Origin: Ziziphus jujuba | Lineage: Eukaryota > Streptophyta > Magnoliopsida > Rosales > Rhamnaceae | NCBI RefSeq assembly: GCF_031755915.1 | Contig: NC_083388.1 | Span: 21,726,001-21,790,000, forward strand | DNA length: 64,000 nt | Reading direction: 5' to 3' | Shown: positions 11,815 through 23,900 of the stretch, piece after piece | How the letters are laid out: the number at the start of each line of letters is the position of its first letter | Position numbering within the stretch: position 1 is the stretch's first letter | The notes under the pieces: generated by a model | What the model was told of the DNA's origin: nothing | The model's database searches: none | What the model saw: the letters and a program-made list of their open reading frames with translations, nothing else | Made by a program: the position numbers and the translations under genes

Positions 11815-13002
11815 CTGCCCAACATAAATTTCCATCATGAAAAAGTTATGAATTTGTCAGGGTAATTTGTTAGTAATTATTTATTAAAGAAAAAAAAAAA
11901 AGGAAAATCTCCTAATTCCGAATAAAATACCTGTGGAAAACTATGGTAGTTGAAGAAAAAGGATAACTGCTCAGTTTGCAAGAGAACATGATAAACAAGC
12001 GACAAAAGAAAGAGATTTTCATTTATTTATTTATTTATCATTTTTGTTTTTTGTATTGCAGGTGGGGGAATTCAAACTCAGACTCTTTACCTTGGAAATG
12101 GTGGACTTTGCCATTGGGTTATTGCTTTGGGGACTTTCGGTATACTGTGCATTACTTGAAAATATTTACTTGACAGTGCCACACACGCCTAGGGATGTCA
12201 ACGGGACGGGGCGGGACCGGTTTTTAAAATCCCGTCTCCGTCCCCGTGGAAAATTTTACATCCCATCCCCGCGATTTTCTCCGTTTCTTTAGGTGCGGGG
12301 CGGGATCGGGGATTTTGCGGGGTGGGGACAGGGCGGGACAATTTTCCTCATTTTGTTTTTTAATTGATATTTTTTTTAAAAAATTTATATAAAAAAATTA
12401 TTTTATGATTAAAATATAAAAAAAATGACTACAATGCAATAAAAATATAATAAAATACATCAAGGAACAAATTTACAATTATAATAAAATATATATTTAG
12501 AAAAATAAATAAAAAAAAGAAGAAAATGATTTTACATAAATAAAATTTTATAAAAAAAATAATAAATAAATGTATATATATATATCGGGGCGGGTTTATT
12601 ATTCCCCGTCCCCGACTCGGTTTTTAGGTATTTGCCCCGAACCCGTCCCGCATCCCCGAATTTTCGGAGAAAAACCGCCCCGTTAGGGGCGGTGCACCGT
12701 GGTTTTGGGGATGGGCGGGGCAAATTGACATCCCTACACACGCCACGTTTTATGTAGCTTTAATTGGAAGCCAACCAATACAAACATATAACTATTCTTC
12801 CAACAGTTTCTAACTGCTCTACTTTTGCTATGCAAGTTCATGATGATTTGTCCCCATGGGCAGCCTAATGATAAAAATCACAATTTATATTGTGGTAGAA
12901 CTCTAGACTTCAAATCCCTAGTCTTCAACATAAAGGAAAAAATAATAATAAGGAGAAGAAAGTTTGTAATGAGATTTAGTAAAAAGAAAAAAAAGAAAAA
13001 TA
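11815..13002 (-). other. Inferred 3'-UTR intron of RLP-B, with a hAT MITE and a SINE-like piece
   Basis: GT at 13003-13002 and AG at 11816-11815 bracket an AT-rich 1.19-kb stretch. It contains the hAT MITE at 12190-12736. It also holds a possible tRNA-derived fragment at about 12850-12960, with GGGCAGCCTAATGATAAA, then GACTTCAAATCCC and an A-rich tail. Without the MITE the intron would be about 630 bp. No transcript evidence is available here. Confidence 0.4.
12190..12736. mobile_element. Non-autonomous hAT-type MITE, 547 bp
   Basis: The element has perfect 12-bp terminal inverted repeats, TAGGGATGTCAA at the left and TTGACATCCCTA at the right. A perfect 8-bp target duplication, CACACGCC, lies at 12182-12189 and 12737-12744. 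The 8-bp duplication and TA(G)GG...TGTCAA ends are hallmarks of hAT elements. Subterminal regions are strikingly GC-rich (runs of GGGGCGGG and CCCCGTC in inverted arrangement) around an AT-rich core. It has no coding capacity and would depend on a transposase from elsewhere. Confidence 0.93.
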
Positions 13003-13028
13003 CCTTGAGCAATAATCTTCTGGTCCAT

Positions 13029-13657
13029 TCATATCCATCTAGGTTCACCAATGCGGGCGTAGATGATTTGTGCCACAAAACTTCTCCAAAACCAGTTAGA
13101 CCTCCTTGACAGAGTTGCATATCCGATGATCAGTCCAATCACTAGTCCACATCTATATCCCATTATTGCCACTACTTTCCAAGTTAAACCTTCTTCTTCT
13201 GATTCAACTTTTTCGCTTGGGAAAGGAATTCCCGAGTCCATGTCTTCACATTTCTTTGACAATGGAGGACCACATAATCCTGGATTTTCCTCAAAAGATG
13301 AATTCGAAAATGTATCAAACTGTTTGCCTTGTGGTATTAGGCCTATGAGTTGATTTCAAGAGAGGTATAAACACTCAAGAAATGTGAGATTTGTTAACTG
13401 CAAAGGGATTCTACCCGAGAGTTTGTTTTTTGAATTATCCAAAGATTCAAGCTGATTCAAGTATCCAAGAGACAATGGGATGTTGCCAGTGAAATTGTTG
13501 CTGGACAAATTGAGCATAATTAGAGACCGAAGATCTCCTATGCGACTTGGAATTTCTCCACCAAATCTGTTGTTTGAGAGGTCAATGGACATGAAGATCA
13601 CCAAGGTATCTGTGAATTCCATTTCTATTTCTTTATTTATCATGCTCATTGCGTACT
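13029..13657 (-). pseudogene. RLP-B 3' part: last LRRs, acidic region, membrane segment, tail
   Basis: The minus strand encodes SIDLSNNRFGGEIPSRIGDL, then an LRR whose LDLS core lacks one leucine codon, then TGA in the final LRR region. Past that stop, a QFDTFSNSSFEENPGLCG cap follows, then the acidic stretch SEKVESEEEG, a membrane segment with small-residue motifs (GYRCGLVIGLIIGY), and a basic tail ending in a stop at 13029. The layout matches the C-terminal domains of RLP-C and RLP-2. Confidence 0.85.
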
Positions 13658-13662
13658 TATAC

Positions 13663-14104
13663 TGTTGGATTTATGCTCTTGGAGCAAGCTAATCCATGAT
13701 CAGGAACCTTGATTAATAATGGATCGTGGGATCCCCAAACTAGCTCATTAAATGATAGAGCCCATTTAACTAATTATTACGATATAAGAAAGAGCCCATT
13801 AAGTGGGTCCAAGGTGTTATGAACCCTAGGAGGATTAGGGTTAGCCTTCTTGTTTTCTAGAGATTGAGAGTAGAGAATTAAAAACATCTTAAGAGAAAAA
13901 CAGAAACTATGAGTTTCAGGATTTTTTCAAATTAACCTTTTTGTTTCTTTTGTGATCAGGTGCGCCCACTTGTAGATCTGTCACTAGAGAATAGTTTGGA
14001 AGGTCCTGCGCATAAAGGTTAGTAAAATTAATGGATAATGACATAATTTATCACATGCTTTATTCAATCTCGATCAGGCTTTCGCTGTATATATGATTCC
14101 AACA
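13663..14104 (+). repeat. Copia 5' LTR (442 bp), lacks the TATA segment
   Basis: It starts TGTTGG and ends CCAACA. Against the 3' LTR it lacks about 50 bp after GGATTAGGGTTAGC, the segment that in the 3' copy holds TATAAATA. A deletion in this copy would remove the core promoter of the element. Confidence 0.93.
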
Positions 14105-14106
14105 AT

Positions 14107-14117
14107 TGGTATCAGAG
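14107..14117 (+). promoter_or_regulatory. Copia primer-binding site (tRNA-iMet type)
   Basis: TGGTATCAGAG begins two bases after the 5' LTR and matches the 3' end of plant initiator-methionine tRNA. The match breaks at the next base (T instead of the usual C). Confidence 0.85.
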
Positions 14118-15923
14118 TCGTGATTGAATCGGTATGTGATAAATCGAATCCAATTTTTTTTACAAGTTTTATTTTCATGTATACGTGATGTATATTAGAT
14201 ATATGGCACCTAGTATTCTATTATTCATGTTATTTATAATTTTTTGTATTATGAATGAATGATTTGGTTTTGACCTTAATCCATGGTAGACTTTTGCTTA
14301 TATATTTTTTTTGGGATGTAACAAGGAGGCTAATCATAAGATTAGGGTTTCCTCCTTGATTTATTTATTTATTTATTTTTCCTACAATTTTATTTGAATT
14401 TTTATATGTAAATTTGAATTTATTGGAAAAATATGTAAAAGTACCCCAAAAAAACTGCATACTCATTGCTGTTCAATATTTTTCGTGAGGATTGGAGCTG
14501 CGCCTTGACAAACCAACACCATAAGCAGTTGAAGAACATGAAGGAGGATTGATGGAGGTGAACGGTCGTCGAAAACACTGTCACGCACCCAGACGTGCCA
14601 TCCAAAGTGTTTGAGAGTGGGATTCATGCGCCTTAATTCATCAGATGCGTGGGTGTGCGTGCATGGTCGAATTTTGATGATTTTTGGTGGGATGGTTCTT
14701 CATATGGTTGTCTACCTCCCTGTAAAATTTTGTAAGGATCCGAGTTTTGTGTGGCAGATGGTGGCGGTTTTGGTGCTCGGGATCAATAGAGGACATTTTA
14801 GGGTTTTGTGTTTTTGGGCTAAAAACCTTAGAAACCAATTCAAACTTAGCCCACATCCCATAGACTTGCAAGATCAGAAGAAAAGAAGAATAACGGGCCA
14901 GATATCAAGTTGGGCTTCTTAGCCCTATTGGGTTTGTAATTTTCTTTTCTAGGAAATCATGGATTATGGCCTATTAATTATTCTATGTTTATAATTGTTT
15001 AAATTATATGGATATAACATGTGATATATGTTTAACATGCCATTTAGAATAGGTAGTGCCATATAATTGCATCATTTGATATAGACATGTGCATAATAAT
15101 ATTTGTTTTATCTAGATAATATTATTATGGAAAACCCTAATTAATTAATGAAACATATTGAATGGGTGAAGGTTAAAAATTAATTCAATTAATTAGAAAC
15201 CTGCGGGCTTCATTAAAGGTCCAATAATAAAATGGTTATGTGATGCCCCAATGGATAAGCATGACCGGATTTTATTGGATTGGATCTAAAATAATTTCAA
15301 AATTTTAATAAGGTTGTACGGCCCAACGTCGACAATGCTTAGATATTAAAGATAATTTTGAAATTAATTTAATGGTTATTACATTCAATTTTAGTGACAT
15401 TAATAATCCTCCCAACGAGGCTCTGTCAGTGTTATTAAAAGCCCAAAGATTATTAAAACAATGGTTTTCTAAAATTAATTTTGAATGATGTGTGTTTGTG
15501 TTATTTGAGAAGGCTCTGTCTAAGGAGGTAGGTTTTTAAGGAGTCTTTGACCCACCTCATCTTTCCTGGGAGTTGACATGATAGTATATTATACATATCG
15601 GGTTCAAAAAGTTTTAATTTTTTAAATCAATTTTGAGTGGTGTGTGTTGGTGTTATCTAAGAAGGCTCTGTCTAAGGAGGTAGGTTTTTAAGTAGTCTGA
15701 GACCCACTTCACCTTTCTTGGGAGCTAACTTAGTAGGACATTAAAATATACCATATTCGAAGTTTAATTTATTACAAATGTCTTGCCCAACGTAAGTATT
15801 TGTAATGGAAATTAAATTATTGTTACAATAAATATTAATAATAAGCAGTTTGAGGGATCTACATATTTGTATGTTTGTTGTGTTGATTACGTGTTAATAT
15901 GTGTGCATTTTAGTTTTCAAAAA
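14118..15923 (+). other. Copia 5' leader with a 152-bp tandem duplication
   Basis: This 1.8-kb stretch lies between primer-binding site and gag. No protein is recognised in it. A 152-bp unit containing AGGCTCTGTCTAAGGAGGTA is duplicated (copies start near 15481 and 15633), and related GAGGCTCTGTCAGTG wording occurs at about 15418. The length is unusual for a copia leader and may include foreign DNA. Confidence 0.6.
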
Positions 15924-16811
15924 ATGGCATCCTTTAATCCTCTTGCTACAATTTTGAATCAAAAACCATTGGATGAAAATAACTACAAGCTATGGAAAAC
16001 CAATCTCTACATTGTCCTTGATTTTGAGAGAATCAAATTCATTATAACAATTCCGATACCCCAGGAGCCCACTACTAATGCTTCAGAGGAAACTAAGAAG
16101 CAATTTGCAGATTGGCAACGGGCAAATACAACAGCTTGCTGTTATATTCTTGCCAGCGTTGCAGAGCATCTGCAGAAGCAACTTAATAATTTAGAGTGTG
16201 TATTAGAAATAATTCTGACTTTAAATGGGATGTTTGCTAAAAGTAGTAGTACTGCTAGACAAGCAGCTATAGGGGCATTAATGAATACTCGTATGACTGG
16301 AGGAACTATGTGGGACCATTGTCTAAAGATGATAGCACATATCAGTACTGCGAAAGTGATAGGGGCTAAGTTGGAACAAGAGATGAAGATAGGCATGATC
16401 TTGGAATCTCTACCAAATAACTTTAGTCAGTTCAAAATGAACTATAATATGAACAAACTGAAGCTTACTCCTGTTGAACTGATGCACGAGCTTGAGAGTG
16501 CTGAAAAGTCTCACGGGAAGCAAGAAAGTGCTTATCATGCTGAAAGTTTTTCAAAGCCTAAAGGGAAACCTAAGGGTGGAAAGAAGAACAAGAAGCAGAA
16601 GGGAATAGGTCCAACTACCAAACCAGCTGCAATGAAGAAGCCGAAAAGCAAATGCTTCAAGTGCGGACAAAAAGGTCACTGGAAAAAGGATTGTCCTAAA
16701 TCAGGTATGGGTAGTCTAAATGTTGTTGAGGCTTGTCTAGTGGAGAATTACAATGATAAGTGGATCATTGATTCAGGAGTCACTAACCATGTTTGTTACT
16801 CTTTGCAGTAG
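15924..16811 (+). pseudogene. Copia gag and start of protease
   Basis: From an ATG at 15924 the frame gives a copia-type Gag beginning MASFNPLATILNQ, with the NYKLWKTNL motif near its start. A basic lysine/glycine-rich stretch precedes a CCHC zinc knuckle (CFKCGQKGHWKKDC). It then runs straight into the aspartic protease active site WIIDSG. Gag packages element RNA into virus-like particles. A TAG at 16809-16811 stops the frame just after the protease active site. The element's downstream region continues in the same or shifted frames, so this is a disabled polyprotein. Confidence 0.85.
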
Positions 16812-17754
16812 TTTAAACAAAGCAGTCCATTCAATAAAGGACAAAGAAGTTTGAAGTTGGGAAATGGGGAATATGTCTCCGTAATGGCAGTAGGACTGGT
16901 GGAGTTATGTTTTAATAATAAAACTTTATGCTTATCTGACTGTCTATTTGTTTCGGATTTTAAGAGGAATTTGGTTTCTGTTAGTTGTTTAGTTGAACAT
17001 GGTTTAACAGTGCAGTTTAATTCCTCAGTTTCAATAAAGAGTAATAATACTTTTATTTGTTCTGGATTATTGATGAATGATCTATATTTTTTCACTCTTT
17101 TATCTTATAGTATAAATGCCATTGAAAATACTGATGAAGAGTAACTTCCCTTATCTAAGAAAAGGAAGGTTTCAAATGAAACCTATCTATGGCATTTGCG
17201 ATTGGGTCATATTAATTCTAGCAGAATTCATGATTTGGTTAAAAGTGAAATTTTAAATTCCTTAATCTTTCAACCTATACCAGTATGTGAATCATGTTTA
17301 AAAGGTAAAATGACAAAGAGGCCTTTCCAGGCTAAAGAAAATCGTGCCACCATACAATTAGAATTGGTACATACTGATGTATGTGGACCAAGGAGCGTTC
17401 AAGCCAGAGGCGGGTATGAGTATTTCATCACATTTACTGATGACTACTCAAGATATGGTTATGTTTACCTAATGTGCCATAAGTCTGAAGCTTTTGATCA
17501 ATTTCGAGAGTATAAGGCCGAGGCAGAAAAGCAATTGGGTGTCCATATCAAGCAGCTTCGGTTTGACCGAGGTGGTAAATATTTGTCTGGAGAGTTCAAG
17601 TCTTACTTGGCTAAAGAGGGGATAGTTTCTCAATTATCATTTCCTAGAATGCCCCAGCAAAATGGAATCTCTGAAAGGAGAAATAGAACCCTTTTATATA
17701 TGGTGAGGTCAATGCTTATTTATTCATCATTACCTGAATCGTTCTGGGGATATG
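16812..17754 (+). pseudogene. Copia protease remainder and integrase (5' part)
   Basis: After the TAG the sequence continues with protease-linked KLGNGEYVSVMAVG, then a TAA at about 17142. It then enters the GAG-pre-integrase zinc region (YLWHLRLGH with a C..C pair) and the integrase core. The three acidic catalytic positions are recognisable in HTDVCGP, RFDRGG and NGISERRNRT. The frame is cut at 17754 by the gypsy element within SFWGY. Integrase would insert the cDNA into host DNA; here it is non-functional because of the stops and the insertion. Confidence 0.87.
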
Positions 17755-20700
17755 TGTAACACCCCGTCCCGAATCGCACCGGAATCTGTGCACGTTGACC
17801 GAGGTTGACCGTTGACCGAAGGGATCAAAGTTGACTTTTTGACTCGGTGGGAATTTCGAGTTGACCAGGGTACCGTGGCGAAGTGCATGACGCCCTGAGT
17901 TCGTAGACTAGTAGCACGTCGAAAACGGAGCTACGGTTTGAAAGTTATGGGCAAAACAAGTTGAAGTGTAAACTGTCTAAAAGGTGCCGAGAGTTGACTT
18001 TTTCTTGTGATGTAATTGTGAGTTGACTCTTGTATGGTTGTAAAGTACTCGTCGATACGAGTTCATAGACTAGCGGCACGCTTAAATCGGACATCCGGTT
18101 AAAAAGTTATGGACGTTTGAAGTTTACTGGATACCGTATTATTTTAATGTTTTTGGGTCGTGAACAGTGAAATGCCACGTGTCAGCTTCTGAGTGGTCCA
18201 CGTGGCATGAACAGTGTCACACAGGGTTTTAATTTTGAAAAACTCTCGGGGAAGAGAGAGAAAGAGAGAGAAGAGAGAGAAAGAGAGAGAGGAGAGAGAA
18301 AGAGAGAAAGAGGACCCGCCGGCCGCCGGCCATTTTCACGTTTTTCCGGCCTAGTTACTGTACACGCACCGGCCAGCCAGATTGCCCACCTCATTTCCGG
18401 CAAAACCTCCAAATTTCACGGCGAACGGCCGCCGGACGCGCCCGGATCGGACGTCCGAAGTTTGGCGGCGATTTTTCCCCTCCACCGCCGGCCACCGCGA
18501 ATCGGCACTATTCCGGCCGATAAACAGTACATGCGCCTGACAGCCTTGATCCTCTCCTCAAGTCCGGCCTACCCACCAAAAATCACGGCCATCGGACCAC
18601 CGACGCGCCGGGATCGGAGCGTTTTCCGGCGAGGGGTCGAAAATCTTCAAACGGTGATTTCTCCGCCGTCCGACCTCCGTTTTGCTCACCGTCGGTCCCG
18701 TTGGATTGCTCTCCTCACGATCTACAAATCTGCAAAATTTCACAGCAAACGGCCACCGTCGGAAATTACTGTTCCGGCGACGGTTGCCGGTGACGTGGCG
18801 GCCGCCGGAAAGTACTGTTCCGGCGAGTACCCTGAAAATTCCGGCCAGCTCCAGTCCGCAGTGTTCGACCTCCTGAACCCAAATCCGACTTCCGTTTCCA
18901 CCAATTCGCGACGGTTTGGGAGAATTGCGGAGCCGAAACCCGAAAAGCTTCCCGATAAAATTCCGACCCCGTCGGGTACGATCATCGGAAATTAAGACCG
19001 GATCTGTGATTAGCATCACTCGAGCTTCGATTCGGTATATCATTCGTAAATTTTAGTTATCGTTTGGTGTTCGCTCCCCGGGTACCCATTTGGGGATTAC
19101 CCGAATAAAATATTAATATTTGTGGTTTTGGTACTGTGGATGTTTTAGGTGCACGTGCAAGTAGCGGAGTCGATCCTGCGGAGGATCTTGATTGAGATAC
19201 GTGCACAAGGTGAATGACCCACCTTCAAATTAATTTGGGGAATTCAATTGATGAATATATTATGTGTGAATTAAATATTTGGAATTTAATTTCTATGTGC
19301 CAAATATTTATTGGATTTATTGTAGAATTATTTATGAATTTATTGGATTTAAGAAAATGTGCATTTTATAAAAGTATGCCATGTGAAATTATTTTATGGA
19401 TTTGAGGATTTTGAAATTGGTGTGGTTTTAATGGTAAATTGGGTACGATTTGATTTTCAAATATTTCAAGGAAAATATTTGGTTATGTTGGTGATTTCAA
19501 TTTTTATGAAATATGCCCATAAAATATTATGGGATTTGATTATGATATTTCGAGAAATTATTTATGCTTGGAAAAAATGTGGATATTTGAATTGATGGAT
19601 TTGGGAGTTGGTGGATTTGAAAATCATGGAATTTATGGTATTAATTATAAGGAAATTGTGGAGAATTTCCCGGTTCAAGCGGATGGATTATGCCCGCTAT
19701 GTTTATGAAAAATGTGAAATTTGTTTTATAATTTAAATTGTGGATTTTATGATTTTTAGATGCACCGTGCACGTACTAGTGTTCTGATTATGTGATATGG
19801 TATATGTGATATGGATATTGTGCACACGGATATGATTAGCGCGCAGGTGGGTGTGAGTAGCGCGCGGTTGATATTATGAGGGTGTCCTGTGGATGCCATC
19901 GGAGAGGGCGGCCACCCCCCTTTGGCCGGGACACCAGGTTAGCAGCGGCGCAGTGGGACGCCACGCGACCGTATGCCGGTTTCTTTCTATAACCTCATGT
20001 CTGGCGGTACCTTGGGACGCTGGGTACTGTTGGCGCCACTGGTATATAGTGGGTGCATCAAATGATTTTCAGAACTGTGTTTTAAAAATAAAATGTTAAT
20101 GAAAAATATAATTGTTACCGCTTCTGGTATTTAATTGATGTCTTGGTTTTCGGGAAATATGAATAAAGGGTTTTGTGAAAATGTTTTAAAAGGGGAACCT
20201 TTCCAACTGAGAGAATTGTAAGGGTTTTGAGAGACATTATTATTTCCAACTAATTATTATTTATATACCTATTACCGTGGTATGATAGTGTAGAGTAGTA
20301 GGGTCGCTCACTGAGATGATTAGCATCTCACACTCTTAAATTCCGTTCCTCTAGGTACCAGGTTGTCGGTGTTCACTCGGAGCGGACTTGATCTTCCTCG
20401 CTGTATTTGTTCGCGCAGTACCTTGTTCTTTTTTTACTGCAGTTGTAATATTTCTTTCACTTTTGCTGTATTCTATATTTTGTAGTACTTCATAAAGCTC
20501 TGTATACTGTATGGGACACTTATGTATTTGTATTGCACTGGATTACTGTATTTTTATTTTATTTTTTTTTTTTTTGGAGTGCTGAAATTTGTGGAACCAG
20601 TTCGTCGTACTGTGGGAGGAATAAGGGAACAATTATAGAAGTGTGTTTTCAGTGCAGGAAATTTTGTGGTAAGTTCATCCCTTAGGGGAGGTTCTGCCGG

Positions 20701-20787
20701 ATCTTCCACAGAAGGGTCCGGTAGGGTTTTCCCTGGGATCAGGGCTTGTCTAGGGTTCCGGTGGGGAACTTTGGACGGGTCCTGACA
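17755..20787 (+). repeat. Gypsy 5' LTR (3033 bp)
   Basis: It starts TGTAACACCCCGTCCCG and ends GGGTCCTGACA. It is GC-richer than its surroundings and contains a GA-rich microsatellite (about 18247-18313) and paired GTTGACC motifs near the start. An internal 262-codon open frame at 18207-18995 is duplicated in the other LTR simply because LTRs are copies; it has no recognisable domain. A TATA-like TTTATATACC lies at about 20269. Confidence 0.96.
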
Positions 20788-20789
20788 GT

Positions 20790-20801
20790 TGGTATCAGAG
20801 C
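20790..20801 (+). promoter_or_regulatory. Gypsy primer-binding site (tRNA-iMet)
   Basis: TGGTATCAGAGC starts two bases after the 5' LTR and is a full 12-base complement to the 3' end of plant initiator-methionine tRNA, the usual primer for Tekay-type elements. Confidence 0.93.
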
Positions 20802-20929
20802 ATAGGTTCTTGTAATCCTTAGGGACTGTGCATTGCTGTACAGCCCATCCGTAAATTCCTTCCTTTTGTAATCGTGCTTAAGTGTCTCTGTTTCTAAACT
20901 CTTGTTTGTTTCTTCAGTAATCGACTACG

Positions 20930-23900
20930 ATGAGTCGGCGGGACACACGTAGAACTCGGGAACGCTCGGCTGAGAGTTCCGGGAGTCGATCAAGCCTTAG
21001 AGATCTGGTCTCTCAGCTAACTAGAGCCTTAGGAGGTTCAAGCTCTAGTAACCGATCCGTGGATCAGGCTCGACGTTTAGGAGCCGTGGAGTTCGACGGA
21101 AGCCAAGGTCCAGCTGCAGCCTTGAAGTGGCTATCCAGCATGGAGAAAATCTTGGAAGAGGGGATGCAGTGCCCCGATGAGGATATGGTGAGGATTTCTG
21201 GGTTCATGTTAGAGGGAGACGCCCGGAAGTGGTGGCAAATGGAGAAGACCCGCAGAAGGCATACGTGGGACCAGTTCAAGATTGCCTTCTCTACTGAGTT
21301 CTGTCCTCCTGCCTACCGTGAGGCGAGAAGGAGAGAGTTCGAGGGACTGCGCCAGGGAAACATGACGGTGACAGAGTACGAGAGGAGGTTCCGGGAGCTG
21401 TCAGAGTTCTGCATGCACTTGATTCCCGACGATCACGCGAAGAAGGTGAGGTTCATAGACGGGTTGAACGAGAGCATCGGCTACACCCTTTCTGGGTCAG
21501 TACACCCCACCTATCAGTCCGCCAGGGATGCAGCGCTCGAGCTAGAGAGACAGGCGGAGATACACAGACCCTCGAGGCGCAGACCGTTCGAAGGTTCGTA
21601 TAGCGGGGTACCTCGACAGGGGGCATCTAAGAAGAGTCATAGTTCAGGCTCAGACAGTGCTGGGTTCAGCCCTCGAAGCAGATTTCAGAGGAGAGGCGGC
21701 TATCGTATGCCCCAACCAGCGCGCCATTCCATCAGCGGCGGCACGAGCTCATATCAGCACTCTGGGTTTAGCCCCAAGCCATTCTGCAGACGTTGCAATA
21801 GAGCACACCATGGGATTTGCCAGTTTGAGGGTGTGTGCTTTCAATGTGGACAGGCGGGACATATTAAGAGAAATTGCCCTTATGGAGAGGCGGGAGTGTT
21901 AGGGGCGAGCCCACCATCACATCAGGCCAGTGGATCGCAGGGTCAGAGTTCCCGAGGGAGTTATGCAGTAGGAGGTTCATCGGGATCAGTCCCACAGCCT
22001 GTTGGACCGAGCAGGGGTAGAGGACGGAGGCCCCAGCAGACAGGGCAGGGTCGAGTGTTTGCGATGACGCAGCAGGAGGCCCTAGCTACACCGGACGTCG
22101 TGGCAGGTACGTTGAATATACTTGGTAATGATGCATTAGTACTTATAGACCCGGGAGCAACACATTCATTTATCTCCAAGGAATTCGTCACTCGGGTCGG
22201 TATGACCCCTACTTCTTTAGAATGTCTAGTAGAGATAGCCACTCCTGCAGGAGAATCCTTGTGGCCTAGCCAGTTAATCAAGGAATGTTTCTTCTACATC
22301 GAAGATCAAGTGATGGAGGCGGACTTGATCCTGTTGGATCTGTCCGGACTTGATGTAATTTTGGGCATGGATTGGTTGGCAAGGAACCATGCATCTGTAG
22401 ACTGTTTCAGCAAGGAAGTTACATTCAGGAGGCCAGGGTTGCCAGAAGTAGTATTCCGTGGAGGAGTTGGAAGGCCCTTACCGAGGTTGATATCTACCCT
22501 TACCGCCAAGAAGCTACTGAATAAAGGTTGCCAGGGGTATTTGGCTCATGTGATAGATACCCGAGTAAGTGGGGTCAGGTTGGAAGACATGCCCGTTGTG
22601 AGGGATTTCCCGGACGTGTTTCCTAAGGAGTTACCAGGATTGCCTCCGGAAAGGGAAGTTGACTTTCCCATTGAATTGATTCCAGGCACCGTGCCTATTT
22701 CTCTACCACCGTATCGGATGGCTCCAGCGGAGTTAAGGGAGCTAAAGGTCCAGTTGCAAGATTTGGTAGATAAGGGGTTTATTAGACCAAGTATATCGCC
22801 GTGGGGAGCCCCAGTTTTGTTTGTAAAGAAAAAGGATGGTAGTCTAAGGCTGTGTATAGACTACCGACAACTTAATAAGGTCACCATTCCTAATCGCTAT
22901 CCGTTGCCAAGGATAGATGATCTATTCGACCAACTCCAAGGTGCCAAGGTGTTCTCCAAGATCGACCTGAGGTCGGGATACCATCAGTTAAGGATCCGAG
23001 AGTCGGACATTCCTAAGACTGCCTTTAGGACGAGGTACGGACATTATGAATTCCTAGTGATGTCGTTCGGACTCACCAATGCCCCAGCAGCTTTCATGGA
23101 CTTGATGAATAGGGTGTTTCGTCCGTACTTGGATCATTTTGTCATTGTATTTATCGATGACATTCTGATCTATTCAAGGAGCCAAGAAGAGCACGTGAGG
23201 CATTTGAAGAGAGTGCTCCAAACTCTAAGGCAGCATCAGCTATATGCTAAATTCGACAAGTGTGAATTCTGGTTGAATCAAGTGGGTTTTCTCGGACATA
23301 TCGTGTCGGCAGAAGGTATCTATGTGGACCCTGATAAGGTAAAGGCAGTGTTGAGTTGGGAGCGCCCTACCACTGTGAGGGAGGTACGAAGTTTTCTTGG
23401 ATTAGCGGGTTACTACCGTCGTTTTATTGAAGGGTTTTCAAGGATTGCCGGGCCGCTTCATAGATTGACCCGAAAGAATGTTGAATTTAGTTGGACGGAC
23501 AGGTGTGAACAGAGTTTTCAGGAGTTGAAGCAAAAGTTGACATCCGCACCTGTTTTAACTTTACCTGATGGGAATGAAGGTTTTGAAGTTTATTGTGATG
23601 CATCCCATCAAGGGTTGGGTTGCGTGCTAATGCAGAATCAAAGGGTGGTAGCGTATGCATCTCGGAAATTGAAGCAGCACGAACAGAATTACCCTACGCA
23701 CGACTTAGAATTGGCGGCGGTAGTCTTTGCTCTAAAGAAGTGGAGGCACTACTTGTATGGGGCCACGTGCCAAATCTATACCGACCACAAGAGCCTCAAG
23801 TATATTTTCACTCAGAAGGAGTTAAATATGAGGCAAAGGCGATGGATGGAGTTGTTAAAGGATTATGACTGTGTGATTGACTATCACCCGGGTAAGGCGA

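Noticed and set aside
14611..14922. 103-codon plus frame in the copia leader
   Set aside because: It has no domain, lies before gag in non-coding leader, and overlaps an equally open frame on the other strand.
18207..18995. 262-codon open frame, seen again at 26001-26789
   Set aside because: Both lie at the same place in the two LTRs of the gypsy element and are identical only because LTRs are copies. The translation is GA-repeat and proline/serine-rich GC-biased sequence with no domain.
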